Of a stretch of 64,000 nt of DNA, positions 1-13,300 are shown in pieces (positions within the stretch are counted from its first letter, which is position 1; the number at the start of each line of letters is the position of its first letter). Source of the DNA: Clavelina lepadiformis (taxonomy: Eukaryota > Chordata > Ascidiacea > Aplousobranchia > Clavelinidae); assembly GCF_947623445.1 (NCBI RefSeq), contig NC_135246.1, positions 20,270,288-20,334,287 on the forward strand, given 5' to 3'. The translations under genes were made by a program, and so were the position numbers. The notes under the pieces were generated by a model, which did no database searches, had not been told where the DNA came from, and was given only the letters and a program-made list of their open reading frames with translations.

Positions 1-1887
1 TCACTCTATGAGTCGCTTTCCTGACTACATGTGTACTATGAAGTACTTCAGTAATTCTGCATCAATCAACCAAATATTTCATTTTTCGCTGCGCGGTGGA
101 TCGAATAATCAAGGCCGTTGTTGCCAACACGCACTGGGAAAAACGAACGGGAAAAAGTGAAAAATCTGAAAAGGCTTAGAACGTACTTAAAAGTAATTAA
201 GATAGTAATAACACAGGACAGTACTTGTATTTACGTTAACAAAAAATTATCCATAAAATAAAATTGATTTTGTCCTTTTTATAAAGTTCCTTGTCCTAAC
301 GTTACAATACGGGTATTCCCCCAAGCAATTGCAGGAACAATGGGAAATGGTAATCTTGTATTGTTTATTTTTTTGCATTGCGACAATTTTAAAATAAAAC
401 TCAGCATTTCGAAAACAACTCGTGACTCGTATTGTATTGTTTATTTTTCGACATTAATAATACAATACAAAAAAATAAACAATGCAAGATTACCATTTCC
501 CGTTGTTCCAGTAGTTGCTTGGGGAAATCTTTTTTGAGTTTTGCTCCTTCCTGGAGAAATGTTTATACTTTATTCGATCATGGGCGGAAAAACTGTAGGG
601 TACGTGAGTAGCATGTCCTCCCAATGCGTATGCTTGGGGGCGAAAAAGTTAGTCGTATAAGCAATTGTTGTTGGTTGTAGCTAAATGTTGCAACCTTTTG
701 GAGTGCTTCGGTTGGTATTGAGTTACATTAGTAGATTGACAAAGGCCCAAATAGAATGTTTATACTATATGAGTAATATTAATGAGCTACTTTGGGCATA
801 AACCAATAGTTAATATACAAAGGTTTTTTGTTAGCACAAGAAGACACATCACAAAGAATTAAATATAAGAGCGACATAAAACGAAGCTGTAAACGTTTGA
901 CAGGAAATTGTTTGCAGGCACTATACAGAAGCCATATGTTATGGCATGTGTTCTGGAAAATATATTTCTTGCAAGAAAATGCAAACGTATAGTTACTGAA
1001 GTCACATAATTTTATTCAATATTTTGTTTCACTGTTGATTTGTAATTCTTCATCTTTATCTACGTCATAGCCCTTTAATATCTGACTTGGGAGTTGGAAC
1101 AGATTGAAGTTCAATTTCGTTGCAACTGTCATTTACAGAAAAGATCACCTTTGCTCAAAGCTGCACCATGCACATACTGACATATTAGCAAATTGCAAGT
1201 ACCGGTAGAAATGTTATTGAGGGGACCATTTACTATTACTAGCCTATGCTGGATTGCTTGGCTACTACATTCAGATATTAGGCCTGTAGACCTACTCTGC
1301 ATGTAGGCTACTATGCTCCAGAGTACCCCTGTAGTAGAAAGTGTGCATGGCAGCTACACAGTGCACACACGACATTTATCAACATGCACACCAAATTTTT
1401 TGTCTTGCTGTTTCATAATAAAAAGATAGAAACCCTGGTTTATTAATTTTATTTATAATTTATTAAATTAATAATAATTAATTTATATTAAGTTTAAACA
1501 AAGAATTGAGGCTTTGGTGCACGCTTTCATGCCAAAATTTACATGTTTGATTTATCATCGAAATCTGCCCTGATATCCTTCCGAGACTATGTAGCAACTC
1601 GGTAGCGTACAGCCCAGTATTTCGAGTGCTGGCCCCAAAATAAATGCAGGCTTGTGTAACGTGTATTGGTATGATATTTGTTTATTTTATGCAAATTTTG
1701 AATTGTTTCCGCTTACATATTTCCAATTGGTGCAAACAGGCACTGAAGTTCCAACTTTGATTATTGTGCAGCTTGTCTTGCAAAGTTATGCACACACTCG
1801 AGATCAAGTAGTATGCACACATTTTAAATGTTGGATAATTTTTCCGCAATTTTATGTTAATTGTTATCAGCCTTTATATTATCTAGC
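1..1887. other. Intergenic; one hairpin MITE, no gene seen
   Basis: No supported coding exon. The stretch is AT-rich, with an especially AT-dense patch near 1435-1500. The only structured element is the inverted repeat at 315-528, annotated separately. The promoter of the downstream HTRA2-like gene should lie here, but no clear core element can be named. Confidence 0.6.
315..528. repeat. Hairpin MITE with ~60-bp inverted arms
   Basis: The left arm begins ATTCCCCCAAGCAATTGCAG and runs through the GGGAAATGGTAATCTTG segment. The right arm ends with the reverse complement, GTAGTTGCTTGGGGAAAT. The arms pair over about 60 bp with few mismatches, around a ~95-bp centre that itself has a shorter inverted repeat (TTGTATTGTTTATTTTT against its complement). 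There is no coding capacity. This is a typical non-autonomous fold-back element; I did not find a clear target-site duplication, so the superfamily is open. Confidence 0.7.
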
Positions 1888-3000
1888 ATGAAAATATTTT
1901 ATCAAAGCTGGAAATATTTGAGTCCAAGTGCAAAGAATTATGTTTGGGGTGAAAATGAAAACCTCCTTAGAGCGATAACTTGCAGGATATTGTTTGAGAA
2001 AAAAGTAGCTAACACTCTTCATACTAACTTTTGTTGGAGGCGATCTTATTCCAGTGATGATAAAAGCAGAGGAAGTTTTTATGGCAAGCTGAAAGCCCCC
2101 TTATGTGCTGGTCTTATAGCATCTTCTTTGACGATAAGCGTTCTGAAAGATAATCTGTCAGCTTACGCAGCAAACCCAACACAATTTGATCGATCATTTG
2201 CTACAGGTGGGTGCCTACTACCGTGGGTGAAATTACATCTGAATTGAAGCTGACTGCTAAGCAGTGACAGGCTTTGTCTGCTCATCATTGAAGGGTCTGT
2301 TTTGGTCCATTCAGTATTTCTAGGTTTAATAGTTTTTATGATCGAATGTTATATCTCGGCAAATTCTACTTTTAGGTGGTGGTTTCACAGGTACCAGGTA
2401 CATCGGCATCACCATGCTGCCTGTGACCGGGGAAATATCTGCCGCTCTCCGATCAACTTATCCTCAACTTCAGCATTGCTCTGGTGGAGTTTTAGTTCAT
2501 GGTGTGCAGCACAACTCCCCAGCTCACCTGTAAGCTTTTCATTTCGCATCATTGGTTTTTTTCTACGTACTTGTGATGTCATAGAACTAATTATTTATAA
2601 AGCGCAACAAGGGTCCTTCCAATAATGTGAGTGCAATGGTGTGGTTATGTGCAGATGTGGGAGCTTCAGTTGGACATGTCGGCACATAGCTGTACATAAC
2701 TCCCAATACATAGGCACATTTAGGTGGGCAGTGAGTGCTTTGAAAGTATCGTCAACAATGGTGCCGCTACTTGGCTTACAAAGTATTAAATATTATGGCT
2801 TACAACTTAACTGCTTACAAAATATTTGCAGAGCTGGGTTACAAGTGGGGGATGTCATACTAAAAATTAACGGAGAAATCGTGCAAAGTGTTGATGAAGT
2901 GAAGAGAGCAATTGCTCGCAACAAAATTCTAGAAATGGAAGTTTACAGGAATGGAGAAGTTATGTCGGTAAAGGTTTACACAGAAGTGTCCGTGCATTGA
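1888..3000 (+). CDS. HTRA2-like mitochondrial protein lacking the protease domain (3 exons)
   Basis: Exons 1888-2206, 2376-2529 and 2832-3000; phases join exactly and give about 213 aa. Exon 1 encodes a basic N-terminus with an RRSYSS stretch, fitting a mitochondrial targeting sequence, then a hydrophobic segment (APLCAGLIASSLTISVL). Exons 2 and 3 encode a PDZ domain of the HTRA2 type: the RYIGITML binding-loop strand, then GVLVHGVQHNSPAH, then AGLQVGDVILKINGE and a C-terminal TEVSVH. Known HTRA2 proteins carry a trypsin-like domain (His-Asp-Ser) of some 200 residues between the membrane anchor and the PDZ. Here the intron between them is only 169 bp and has stops in every frame, so no protease is encoded. 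It may be a truncated paralogue, a non-catalytic regulator or an assembly deletion. An AATAAA at about 3566 could serve as a polyadenylation signal. Confidence 0.75.
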
Positions 3001-3748
3001 TGTTTGTACTGATTTAATCCAGAAAAAAGTCGTAGCGAATTGTATTTTTGATTCAGCGTCTTACTCGTTTCAATTATCGACCCAATGTTGAAAAACGTTG
3101 AGATGAAGTCTATATTTGAATGTTCGACTTCTTGCTTTGTTCCATTGATAAACGCCAATTGATTTGTCTTTATGCTTAAACTTGTCATTGCAATTGTCTT
3201 TTTTTACTGGAATATCTTGGTTTAAATACAGTGCTTACCACAATGGCTAATCCACTGTCATTATAGACATGTCATTTATTTGAATGTTTCGTAGGAATCT
3301 CTATTTTTAAGTATCCTCAGTTTTTGATAGATTTTTAGCTGAACATGTTCTGTATATTCTGAAGTAAATGCGTGCGGTATGACCATGAACTCGTACTGTT
3401 GTTGTCGTTTCATTTTTTGTGCAATTTTCATTTTTGTCCCGGGACCATGCAAACATTCATGATCCATATTTTATTATATGTTTAGATGTTTTCATTGAAA
3501 ATCAGTTGGTGTCCTGGTTGACGTCATGCAGTCTTCAAATTTTACTCGACGTATTTTATTCAGTTAATAAAAGCGTCACAAAAACGTGGAGTTCCTCACC
3601 GTGAACCGCTACTCCCTTTCGAAGGAGCATTATTCTTCTACTGTCGCGTCTCACGAGTCCTTTGTTTCGCCGGTTGTTCTAGAAGTTGCTTGTTTTTCGT
3701 GTCTGCGCCGGCATGTCATTGCAGTCCTAAGATCTGGTTGCAACCAGT
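3001..3748. other. Gap between convergent genes
   Basis: It holds the 3' UTR of the plus-strand HTRA2-like gene and that of the minus-strand receptor. An AATAAA lies near 3566 on the plus strand. Small open frames here have no splice or domain support. Confidence 0.5.
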
Positions 3749-6095
3749 TTATACCAGCGTGGTTGACGTCTTGATCGATGACGTCAACTTGGAGCTGTTT
3801 ATTCTTCGCTCGCACGGGTTTTTCTTCTTTGCACAGCAGGGCACCAACCGTTGCTGCCAATCTGCGAAGGAACCGACGATGCAAAGGACGTTGCAGACCA
3901 GGTTGGCGTCATAAATGTAGTTGATTATGATGAAAGAAGCGGAGTGAAACAAGCTCATAGTCAGGATGAAAGCGAGAGCATCGGCGGAAATACAAAGCGC
4001 GGTGGTGACCAGGGATCGCTTCACAAGATTCACGAGTAGTTTGTCAGATGGCCTTAAAGGAAAGAACAAAATATTGCGCTTGAGAATTTATGTTCGCTTA
4101 AAATCACGTTCTGGGGTAAGACAGGCACAAATCAACATGAATATACATGACATGACAGAAACGATCAAGAATCCTCGCCGAGTTTAAGGAACAAGACAAT
4201 GGTGGCTCAGTTTAATAACTTGACGTCGGTTATCAAATATCTTCTTCCATTCACCAACAAATTTCTAACAATTGTTTACGCTGTCTGTTAAATACTCATT
4301 TTTTTATTGAACATACATTGAATCGTTGACAAATCTTGCGTGACGTTTCAACGGGAAGACAAAAAGTCCAAGAAGTGTGAGTTGCATCGCCACCGATCCG
4401 CTGAACAGAACAATGAAAGGAACCCGATTCTCTGACGTCTCCACGCAGCCCACCTCACTGCCTTCAAATGTCCACAAGGTGGCGGTAAGGGCCATTCCTG
4501 GAATACAAGAAAACAAAATGTTAGTTTTGGTTATCCATGGTTGGCCATAGCGGGGCCTCGTGCACTCATCCAAGCAATGAAATCGTTTGAATCAGTTTAA
4601 CCGAGCACACCACTTTCACAGAATTGAATGGCTGCTCCCATTCATGAGGGACATAGCCCACGAAGCCATATAAAGCGACAGAGTCCGTACCTGCGACCAT
4701 CATGACAAAAAAAACTGGCAAGATTGTTGAGCTGAGCACTGTGAGCAACTTGCTGTACATCTGGGCGAGGGTGGGGCTTTTATAACAAGCTCTCTGTCGC
4801 AGCCAGAGAAAGGTATAAAGACTCGTGATTCCGGCCGCGTAGAAGATGAAGGAAAAACACTAATGAAGTAAAATTAATTCAATGCTAGCAATTTAAAGTC
4901 ATTTAAGTGGTTGCAGTTCTCCAACCACTCGTTCCTCAACCGCGCTTTAACAGCAAATCCTTTAACTTCACGTCCACAGCGAGCTCCATTTGCATCTTAC
5001 CTGCATCACTTTGCACGTTAAACTCGACACATCCTTGGTGTACATTGTCGGATGGTCACTTAAGCAGTTCAGGAAAGCGAAGACGGCGGCTATTAAGCTC
5101 AAGTTGTCCAGCCAAGGCGACGAGCTTCCTGGAAAGAGTCGTTCATTGAAGCACAAGCTCACAATAAGAGAACACATTTCATTTCGAGACGATTTTAAGC
5201 GTTTTTTGAGGCGTAAAAGCGCAAAATGCTGCGTTCACTAAATTTTGAGCGAGGTGGGCAGAGGCAGAAAATTTAGACCAAGCCCCTTGGACGCAATTTT
5301 AAATTCGCCAGCAGGCCCTTCCACTTTGAAAATGGTTCAGTTGATGTCTGGCGCGTGAAAGTTGGAAAGTGAAGCGTTGTCGCGTTAAATACACTTTCAG
5401 GTCATTGAATATTAGTTGGATAAGTTTTACGCAAGAATAACGCCAGTGTGATGTCATAATGAACTCATATTCATCAATTTAAACGACCAAGAAAGTCGTT
5501 GAATGATGACTTCTTAAAAATATGACGTAGTAACACCTTTCCATCTCACCTTTCAGCTTTCTGCCACGCGTTGACTCACTCTTACGTAACAATGTCTCTT
5601 TCTTTTTTCGCTTGTGTGTTCGATAGCGGTGGTAGGCGAGCGCGATGATGACATACAAGGATACCGTGGAAAGGAACAAACCGATGACGTAGAAAGAGAT
5701 TTTATCCTTCTCTGTAATGCCGACGTCATCGATGACATCACTCGACTCAGATTTGGTTAAGGCGACTGGAAGAGAAAACATTTTCTTTGTGACCAGATGC
5801 TTGGGAAGTCATTTTCCGCCAGCGGTTGTTGACGTCACGTTTACAGCATGCGTGTGAATATTTGCTATTGTAGATATTTGCGTCAAGGCATCTTTATCAG
5901 TGGAAAAGCACTGACACCATTCCATGGCGCGCGTTTTAATTGACGCTTTGTTTCAGGTGCACCTGGAGCAAAGTCCGCCCAGGTGTGGAGAAAAGAATTT
6001 CGAAAGTGAAGCTCACCTGTGCTTGTTGTGGTGAGCTGGAATCGATGAGAAATGTTGAACCGCTGCATCGTCGTCAGCAAGATCCTTTCTTCCAA
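3749..6095 (-). CDS. Seven-transmembrane receptor-like protein, unrecognised family (6 exons)
   Basis: Minus-strand exons 6095-6017, 5765-5550, 5128-5001, 4859-4691, 4497-4317 and 4052-3749 join in phase to a 358-aa protein; every intron is GT-AG. A short extracellular N-terminus with an N-glycosylation site (NIS) precedes TM1 (~49-70) and a strongly basic loop (HRYRTHKRKKKE). TM2 (~104-121) follows, then a cysteine (SLTCKVMQ, ~138) at the position of the conserved GPCR TM3 cysteine. TM3 ends in LYTFLWLRQRACY, where a DRY-like motif would sit. TM4 (~180-196) and an extracellular loop with a second cysteine (GCVETSE) precede TM5 (~224-245), TM6 and TM7 (~270-315). The tail is basic and cysteine-rich (PCCAKKKNPCERR). 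The topology supports a GPCR, but there is no DRY, CWxP or NPxxY motif, so I assign no class or ligand. Reading through the fifth intron gives an immediate stop (MYVQ), a possible truncated isoform. Confidence 0.72.
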
Positions 6096-9000
6096 CCTCG
6101 TCTAATGTTTCCAGATTATAACTTAATGTTTAGCAATATACGGTAAAAGCTGCTCTCAACTCTAGGAAGTAAACTTGGCTAAAAATATCAAGCTTTCGAT
6201 AAGTGGTCGTTGCGGTCCACTTCACTACCTTTGGTTTATCTGCCAGTTGATGGCGCCGCCACCTACCCGTGATAATTACATCTCATAGTTCCGACATTAC
6301 ACGATATTATTGAGACATTCAATAAAGTGACATCTCCTAATTTCGAGGTTGGAATTATGCCGGTACTACGATTAACGATTAATTCATCCGGTTCCATTAA
6401 CAACTTCCCTAGCCTTGAGTCGACAACACTTCTCACCAAATGCAGGCTAGAAACTTCTTCTAGAAATCTAGAAGAAACTAAGTTAGTTCTTAAAAGAGAC
6501 TTACAACGCAACAGATGAGCCGTCTTGTGTTTAGAATCCGCTCAAGTTTTTTGAAATTTCTGCATTTTCCTTAAAATCTAATGGTTCTGTAAATAATTCG
6601 TTGGTGATTTCACTGAATGATAGAACTTTCACTGAACTTTTTATCTGCCACAAGGCCACAACTAGCTGTAGCCTACTTATACCTAAAAATTTATAAACTT
6701 TAATCTATCGGCTGCCCATATTTGTAGATTTACAGTAATAGATAAAAGTGTACACCATCCCAGCTCACAGCGCTAGTTCTTGTACGATAAAGCCCGAGAA
6801 GACGACACAGTTCGCCGTTTATATATAGCGCCTGTGTTGTGCCAAATAGTTAACAATAATTAACCTGGGCGACTCACCAAGCAAATAAAACAGAAGTCGT
6901 GGTGAGGCGCAGTGTCACGTGAGCATCTCCACTTCGGGCCGCTTTCCATGAGATTGCTCCCTGGATCTTTAATAATATATGGGCCAATAAATCAAGAGAC
7001 ATTAAAGCGGTAAGATAGCTGAGCAAACTACCGTATGTACCAAGCATGTTTACTTGGTAGTGTGTGAGCTACTTGGACAAACCTATCACCTGATGTTTAG
7101 ATGTGCCCGGAATAATTCATGTTCTCTGTGATAAAGGCGATGTGGAAACACCAGCAAGCTCACTTGGAAAGGGAAATGCAACTTGAACTTATGCTGCATT
7201 GCTTGGGTTTCCTTGCATTTGATACATTATTCAAACAAACTTTCCGAAAGTGCAGTTTGCTCAATTACGTTTGTTTCAATGCGCACTCGAACATGCTGAG
7301 TGCGACCTATTCAAACGTTATGCGGTGAAAGTTGAAGCCCAAAGCTGCAACAAAAAGCAACGAGTAGACCAAGGAGTACAACTATTTATCCCAATCGTCC
7401 ACAACGTACAAGTGTAATGCTTCTGAGGGCCAGAAAACAATTCAAATGGAACCACCTGGCTGGACATGACTGACGTAGCTGACCATCTTCTACTTCCTCT
7501 CACAACTGACCTGTGTAAAAGATTCGTACCGCGTATACAGGCCACCTGAGCGTGACTCTGATCCCGTGGATGGAGTTCATTTTAGTTGGGTTTTTCTCCT
7601 TCCATCCAGACATACAGGTCGGTTCCATCTTGACGATGACACAACGCTTATGTCCTGTCAAACTATCAGCGTAAATTTTGTTTTATATTAAATGTGTTTA
7701 AATTACGTGTTTTTGTGTTAAATTATGTTTAAATCATGTGTTTATAATTTGGGTTTGGTGGCCGTGTTGATGCTAATAACTCTTTTACATTCTCTGATTG
7801 GTCCGTAACGCACGTTTTTGCCCTCGTGACCTTGTCACATTTGCCCGTCCAATTTGTGGAAATTATTGTCATTAACTTCTTATATGTTTGCGACCACCTG
7901 CGTCAGCACAATTTTTTATTTCCCACATTGAAGACGAAAAATAAAATGGATGAATGAAAGAATGAAAAAGTATTTAAAAATAACAGACTATACTTGATGA
8001 AGTGTGTGCGGGAGGCGTGCCACCTAAGTAGTTTGCCACCTAAGTGGGCTGTATCTTGCACGCCTGTGGAGTAGACCGCTGCTGACATCGATGACTTCAG
8101 GTTAATGTTTTGTTCTATTCTGCTCACAAATTATGCACATCAGGACAATAATAGCTCGCGGATGCAGCTCTCATCATTATATTTTGCATAACTAGTGGAC
8201 CATCGCTCGAACAACCATCCGTTGGTACTTAGCACAATCGTCTTTGTTGACATCACACAGTAGATTCGTGATAATACAACTCAAAATAATATTTGACAAC
8301 AATCAGGCCAACTGATGATCCTTAACTCTCGTAGGATTTCATCCTACGAGCTCCTTCCTTGCAATCGAGAACAGTCATCACATTCAGGTGACGTCACAAT
8401 CTCCTTTGCGTTAAATAACTATTTAACTTGTTGTACAAGACTGCTTGCGTTTTTCGTTTTGAATTATACTCAAACAAAAACCGATTATACCGTTTGTTTG
8501 TTGTGATCACGTGACATTCCGTGCAATAAATGAATTTTGAAAGGGGAACTATTTAATCATAGATCAAATAGCCCGTTGTTAAAGATTGCCGGCCAGGTTG
8601 GCAGAACGAATATGCAGAAAGTTCTTTGCTGTTGTTTGTTTCTGTCCGAAACATCTTAGTTCTCGTACATTTACGTAATAAAATCTCGTACAATATGCTT
8701 AATAAATTATGTTTCCTGCTCCAGTTGCTTTGTTCGCAATTTTATTGTATTTAATAAGATATCTTTGGAAGGTTTTTCTCCCATTATTTTTTCGCCACTT
8801 GATCCCCTGCGAGTTCGTTCACCATCGGACAGGTTGTTCCGCTTCACTTCTCTCGTGCAATAGAAGGCGACGCGCTGGAGTGGTATCTTGTAATGGAAGG
8901 TAGAATAATAGAACACCATTTCCCGTCATTTTGAGGCGGCGATAATGACTTGTTTTGTATCGTCACGAACGGAAAAGGTCATTCAAGCAGCTCAGAGACG

Positions 9001-10303
9001 TAAAAGGATTGTTTGACAGGCTCAGCTGTACAAGGAGGTTAATTGAAGTTAGAAAAATAAAATGATCGAGTTTCATGCTTGTCAACATGAACAACGCATG
9101 TTCTACTCCAACGCATTTCGTCAAAACTCGCGTTATTAGGCATAACAAGAATGTGTTGCGCCGGTGTGTGACTGTCACCGTTTAAACCTGTGGAGCCAGG
9201 TTCCCATTGGCGAGAACATTGTTAGCTTTCTTGTATGAGATTGGTATAGCTATATGAAGGTTGGAATAAAGTCATTTTGTCACACAAGGACGTTTAATTT
9301 AGGCTTCTGTCGTCAGCCAGCGTTATGCTGGCCTGATATAGAGTTTGGTGTCACAGGATATCTTTACAAGTTTGGTTCTTGTTAGTTTTATCGATCTATG
9401 TTTTATTACAAGCAGCTTAGAATCCATTCAACGCTTGACAATTTTGAAGTCATTTTGTATTTGTATTTGCCGTCTCCTCAATAATCGCTTGTTAACGGAT
9501 AATTAGTCAGACTCGGCTTACCTGACCAACAGCGAAGGACTAGAGACGTTTTCGTTTTGATAACAAAAAGCTGTGGGCCGCCTTGAACTGTTATTGTTAC
9601 GTAACAAAGAAAACGAGCGTGCGTCCTATTGTCAATACAAATTTAAATTATGAAAGATATCAGTGTTTATCAGGCGCCTGGGCATAATGACTCTGCGTCC
9701 ACTTCATTAAGTTGGTGTTTTAAATCTGGAATGTTGAAAATCTACTTCGCTGATAGAAGGTAGAACTTTTAGAATCGCGACAGACTTTTGTTTCCGATCC
9801 TGTCGCTCTTGAGGAGAAATGAGTCATCGCTAAGAGAATGAAAGAGAATAAGAAATCGCTCTCGCTCAAGGTTTCAATGTTCGCTCTCTGACGTATGAGA
9901 CAACCGTTCTTAGTGAAGCGTGACTACTTTATATTGATCGGGGCTTGTGTTTGTCATTGCATCGATTTTTACGTCACAATTCAAGATGAATAGCAATTGC
10001 AAAATTTATGTTTTATGAAATCCCCTTCACAGCGAATCCATTGTTGCGTCACATTAACTGGAAAGTTTATGAGCCAGCAGGCAAATAGAAATTAGTCTGT
10101 TTATGTTCATTGCAGACAATTTACGACGTTAAACCTTATATTGAATGAGTTTAAGTTCTTAAACGGCAACCTGCTGTTCCTTGTGCTGCCAAGTCCAGCG
10201 CAATATATGAGTAAGTATCCGGCTTTTTGTACCATCGCGAAATTTTCTGGTTTTGTCAAAACAAAGTTAACTTTTTCAGCATCTATCCACAAACTGCCTA
10301 CTC
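6096..10303. other. Intergenic, 4.2 kb, no supported gene
   Basis: Upstream region shared by the minus-strand 7TM gene and the plus-strand TGFBR2 gene, which point away from each other. Several short open frames exist; one at about 6276-6518 (+) runs 80 codons without a start and reads like protein, but no splice partners or family could be identified. Multiple ACGTCA-like motifs occur, but these are common throughout the window. Confidence 0.5.
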
Positions 10304-13300
10304 ATGCCTGACGTAACAACACCTTTTGCTGATATGACATCATTCATTTACTTGTCATTGGTTTGTGTTATCTTCATATCGGTCCAAGCTTCAGAGTTCG
10401 ACTGTTGCCGATCGCAAGGTGTCGCGGCAGAGTGCAACAGCACGCACTGCAAGGTTCCCTGCGAAGATCGCGACTCGTGCGAGACAGGACTCTGCAACCT
10501 TGACCTTTACTTGAACATGACCTCTGGCGTCACCTCTTTCAACGCATACGCCTTTTGCCAGGTATATTGACGTCATTCACGTCATCATTGCTACGCTTGA
10601 CTGACGTTTTACTTCGCTTTTCATTCTTATTTTAGTCCTCGTTACAGAACGGAAAGCAAAAGCAGGAAGATCTCTTCTCGTCTGACGACATAAAGGGCTA
10701 TTGTAGCGACGATGACCAAGGCCACTTGTTTTGCATTTGCGGATATGACGTTTGCAATCACGTCATCAAACTTCCGAACGTCCCATCGACCCCAGTACCA
10801 GGTAGAGTCTGCATGGAACAACAAGAAAGATTTTTGGGAGGTCGTATTGTGATGTAGTGATGACGAAATAGAAATATTGCGAACGAAGTTAACGCGACTC
10901 TTTGTCTTAGGCTAGGGACCACAAATTCATTGTTAGTGTTCAATTGAAGTTAAATGCGCAACGTTAACATATTTAAATGCTTGTGATGGTTTCTTGAAAC
11001 AAGACAGTATCGATCAGGCCGAGTGCTTCCGCATTCCGAACGCGCTCGGCCGCTTTCGTCAACAGCTTAACTACATGACGTAATTGGAGCGAGTCCACTC
11101 CTCGCTATTTTATTGGTCGTGCGTCGATAAACAGAGCAAGCGATGAAAGTTGGCGGCAACCGTTGCAGAAATATGAGGCAAAAGACGTTTGTCAACAACT
11201 TGTTTATTTGCTGGAAAAAACGAATTCAATATTTTCGTCGTTTAATCATTGACAAATAGTTGTTTTATTGCCGTTGATTCTAAATTACCTTTTGTGTTTG
11301 TTGCCACTAATAACCAAGCATTCATTTTTGTTAAGATCAACCAAAAACCAACTCGATGACTCCGATAATTATCGGGGTGTCCTCCGCTGTCCTCCTCATC
11401 CTGATCTCCATCTTCCTTGTCCGCTGCTGCATCCGGAGGCAAGCCAGGATCAAGGATGACGAGTACGATTGCAAGCTGACCGCTGGGAGTCGCCTTTCTT
11501 CCGATGACGCGAGTTTGGTCGACGGAGGACTGTGGGATGAGAGCGGCAAGCACAGCTTCTCCGCATACAAGTGAGTGGGAGACTGTTTGGAGCAATTAAT
11601 TAGAATCTAATGCAAAAGTCGAGCCACCGACAAAATGACTATTTTTGTGACGTCACATCCTATTTGTTGTTAAACTGCGGTTATACTAGGATCCATGTGC
11701 TGCTAGGACACGCGCAGCATCACAATATTTGGCCAAATATGCTAAAAATTCAAGTTCTTGCTTGTAACCGTCACCCAAAGATGGTGATGACCTTCATAAC
11801 TTGTTCTTTCTTCACGCAGGTACTCCTCGAGCGTTGCTACGCAATACAGCAGAGGTTCAAGAGGAAACAGTGGTTGCCATAGCGACCAACTTCTTCCGAT
11901 CGACCTTCAAACTATAATAGGTATGACGTAATGTATTTGAAATGACGTGAATCTGTGAGCAGGTCCTTGTAAGTTGCGAGATAACGCACGTGAGAAAATA
12001 CCATCGTGCACATAGATGCCGTAGATAGATGATGATCACGTGATAGAAGGAAGCAGTGTTTTTATGGTTTCGCGATCGCCAAGAAATTTTTCGAGACCGC
12101 GACTTTTGAACACTTACTGTTGACTATCTGCTGTAAGCTGATTGGCTGCTGTAGTTGTAAAAGTATAAATTTTGAGAGACTGTTTCGGTCCCCAAAAACT
12201 CCTTAAAACATTGAGTGGCAAATTTATATAATGGAAAGACTTGAATAGAAAATATTTTTAATCGCCCCTTCAATGGATCTACAAATTACATTTCACATAA
12301 GAATCGCAAAATTTTACTTTGGTTTAATCTAAAATGTTAGTCAGGGCCGTTCAAGATGGCTGAAGCTACGAGAGAACAAATAAAATTATTATTGTTTTGT
12401 TTGTTGCCCCCATGTATGAGTCACAAATCGCAACACTTCCCTGTCAGAGCATTTATATTCTTTTGTGTATTTTCAGTTTTGAAATAATAGAAATCTATGT
12501 TTTGAACAGGTCGTGGTCGTTTCGCCGAGGTCTGGAAAGGCAAGCTACAGCAAGACGCTTCCAGTTGTCAGGTGGTGTCGGTGAAAGTTTTTCGACTTCG
12601 AAATTACGGCGCATGGAGACAGGAGAAGGATATGCTCACTGAGAGGTCGGTCTGATGAGATTTCACCAAGAACCTATCCGCCATCTCATCCAAAAATCCT
12701 TCTCAACCGTCTCATAAACTGATTACTTTTAAACTAATTATTACTGATCCTCCGCAGGAAGACGTGACACGAAATAACGAACTCTTTTTAAAAATCACTG
12801 AAATTTGATTGATTGATTGAAATTGAGAGTTGATTTTACTGTGCAGAGTTTTGCTGTTTTCATTCTTTTTGTATTTTTATATCTAGAGATTGTCAACGCT
12901 TCATGTTTGTTCTTCTTTATTATTACGTAGCTGGATGCGTCATGACAACATCATCGAGTTCTACGCATCGGAGCAGAGAACGGTGAAGGGCCGGCTCCAG
13001 TACTGGCTTGTCACCGCCTACTACCAGCAAGGCTCCCTGGCCGAGTTCCTTCGCTCACACATCCTGGGCTGGCTGCAGTTCTGCGATATGGCGATATCAA
13101 TCGCAAATGGCAAGTTCTCGAGTCGTGGCTTCATGTTTTAATACTTGCAAAGTTTGTCAATAGAACCAGTCGAATTGCGAATAGATCAGAGATGAGAGCC
13201 GGGCTCGTGTCTCCGCACCAACACTTTTTTACAATATTAGAGATCAGTGGAATTATCAATTTCAAATTATTTAGTATTAAGTCGCTTTTATTTTTTGCGT

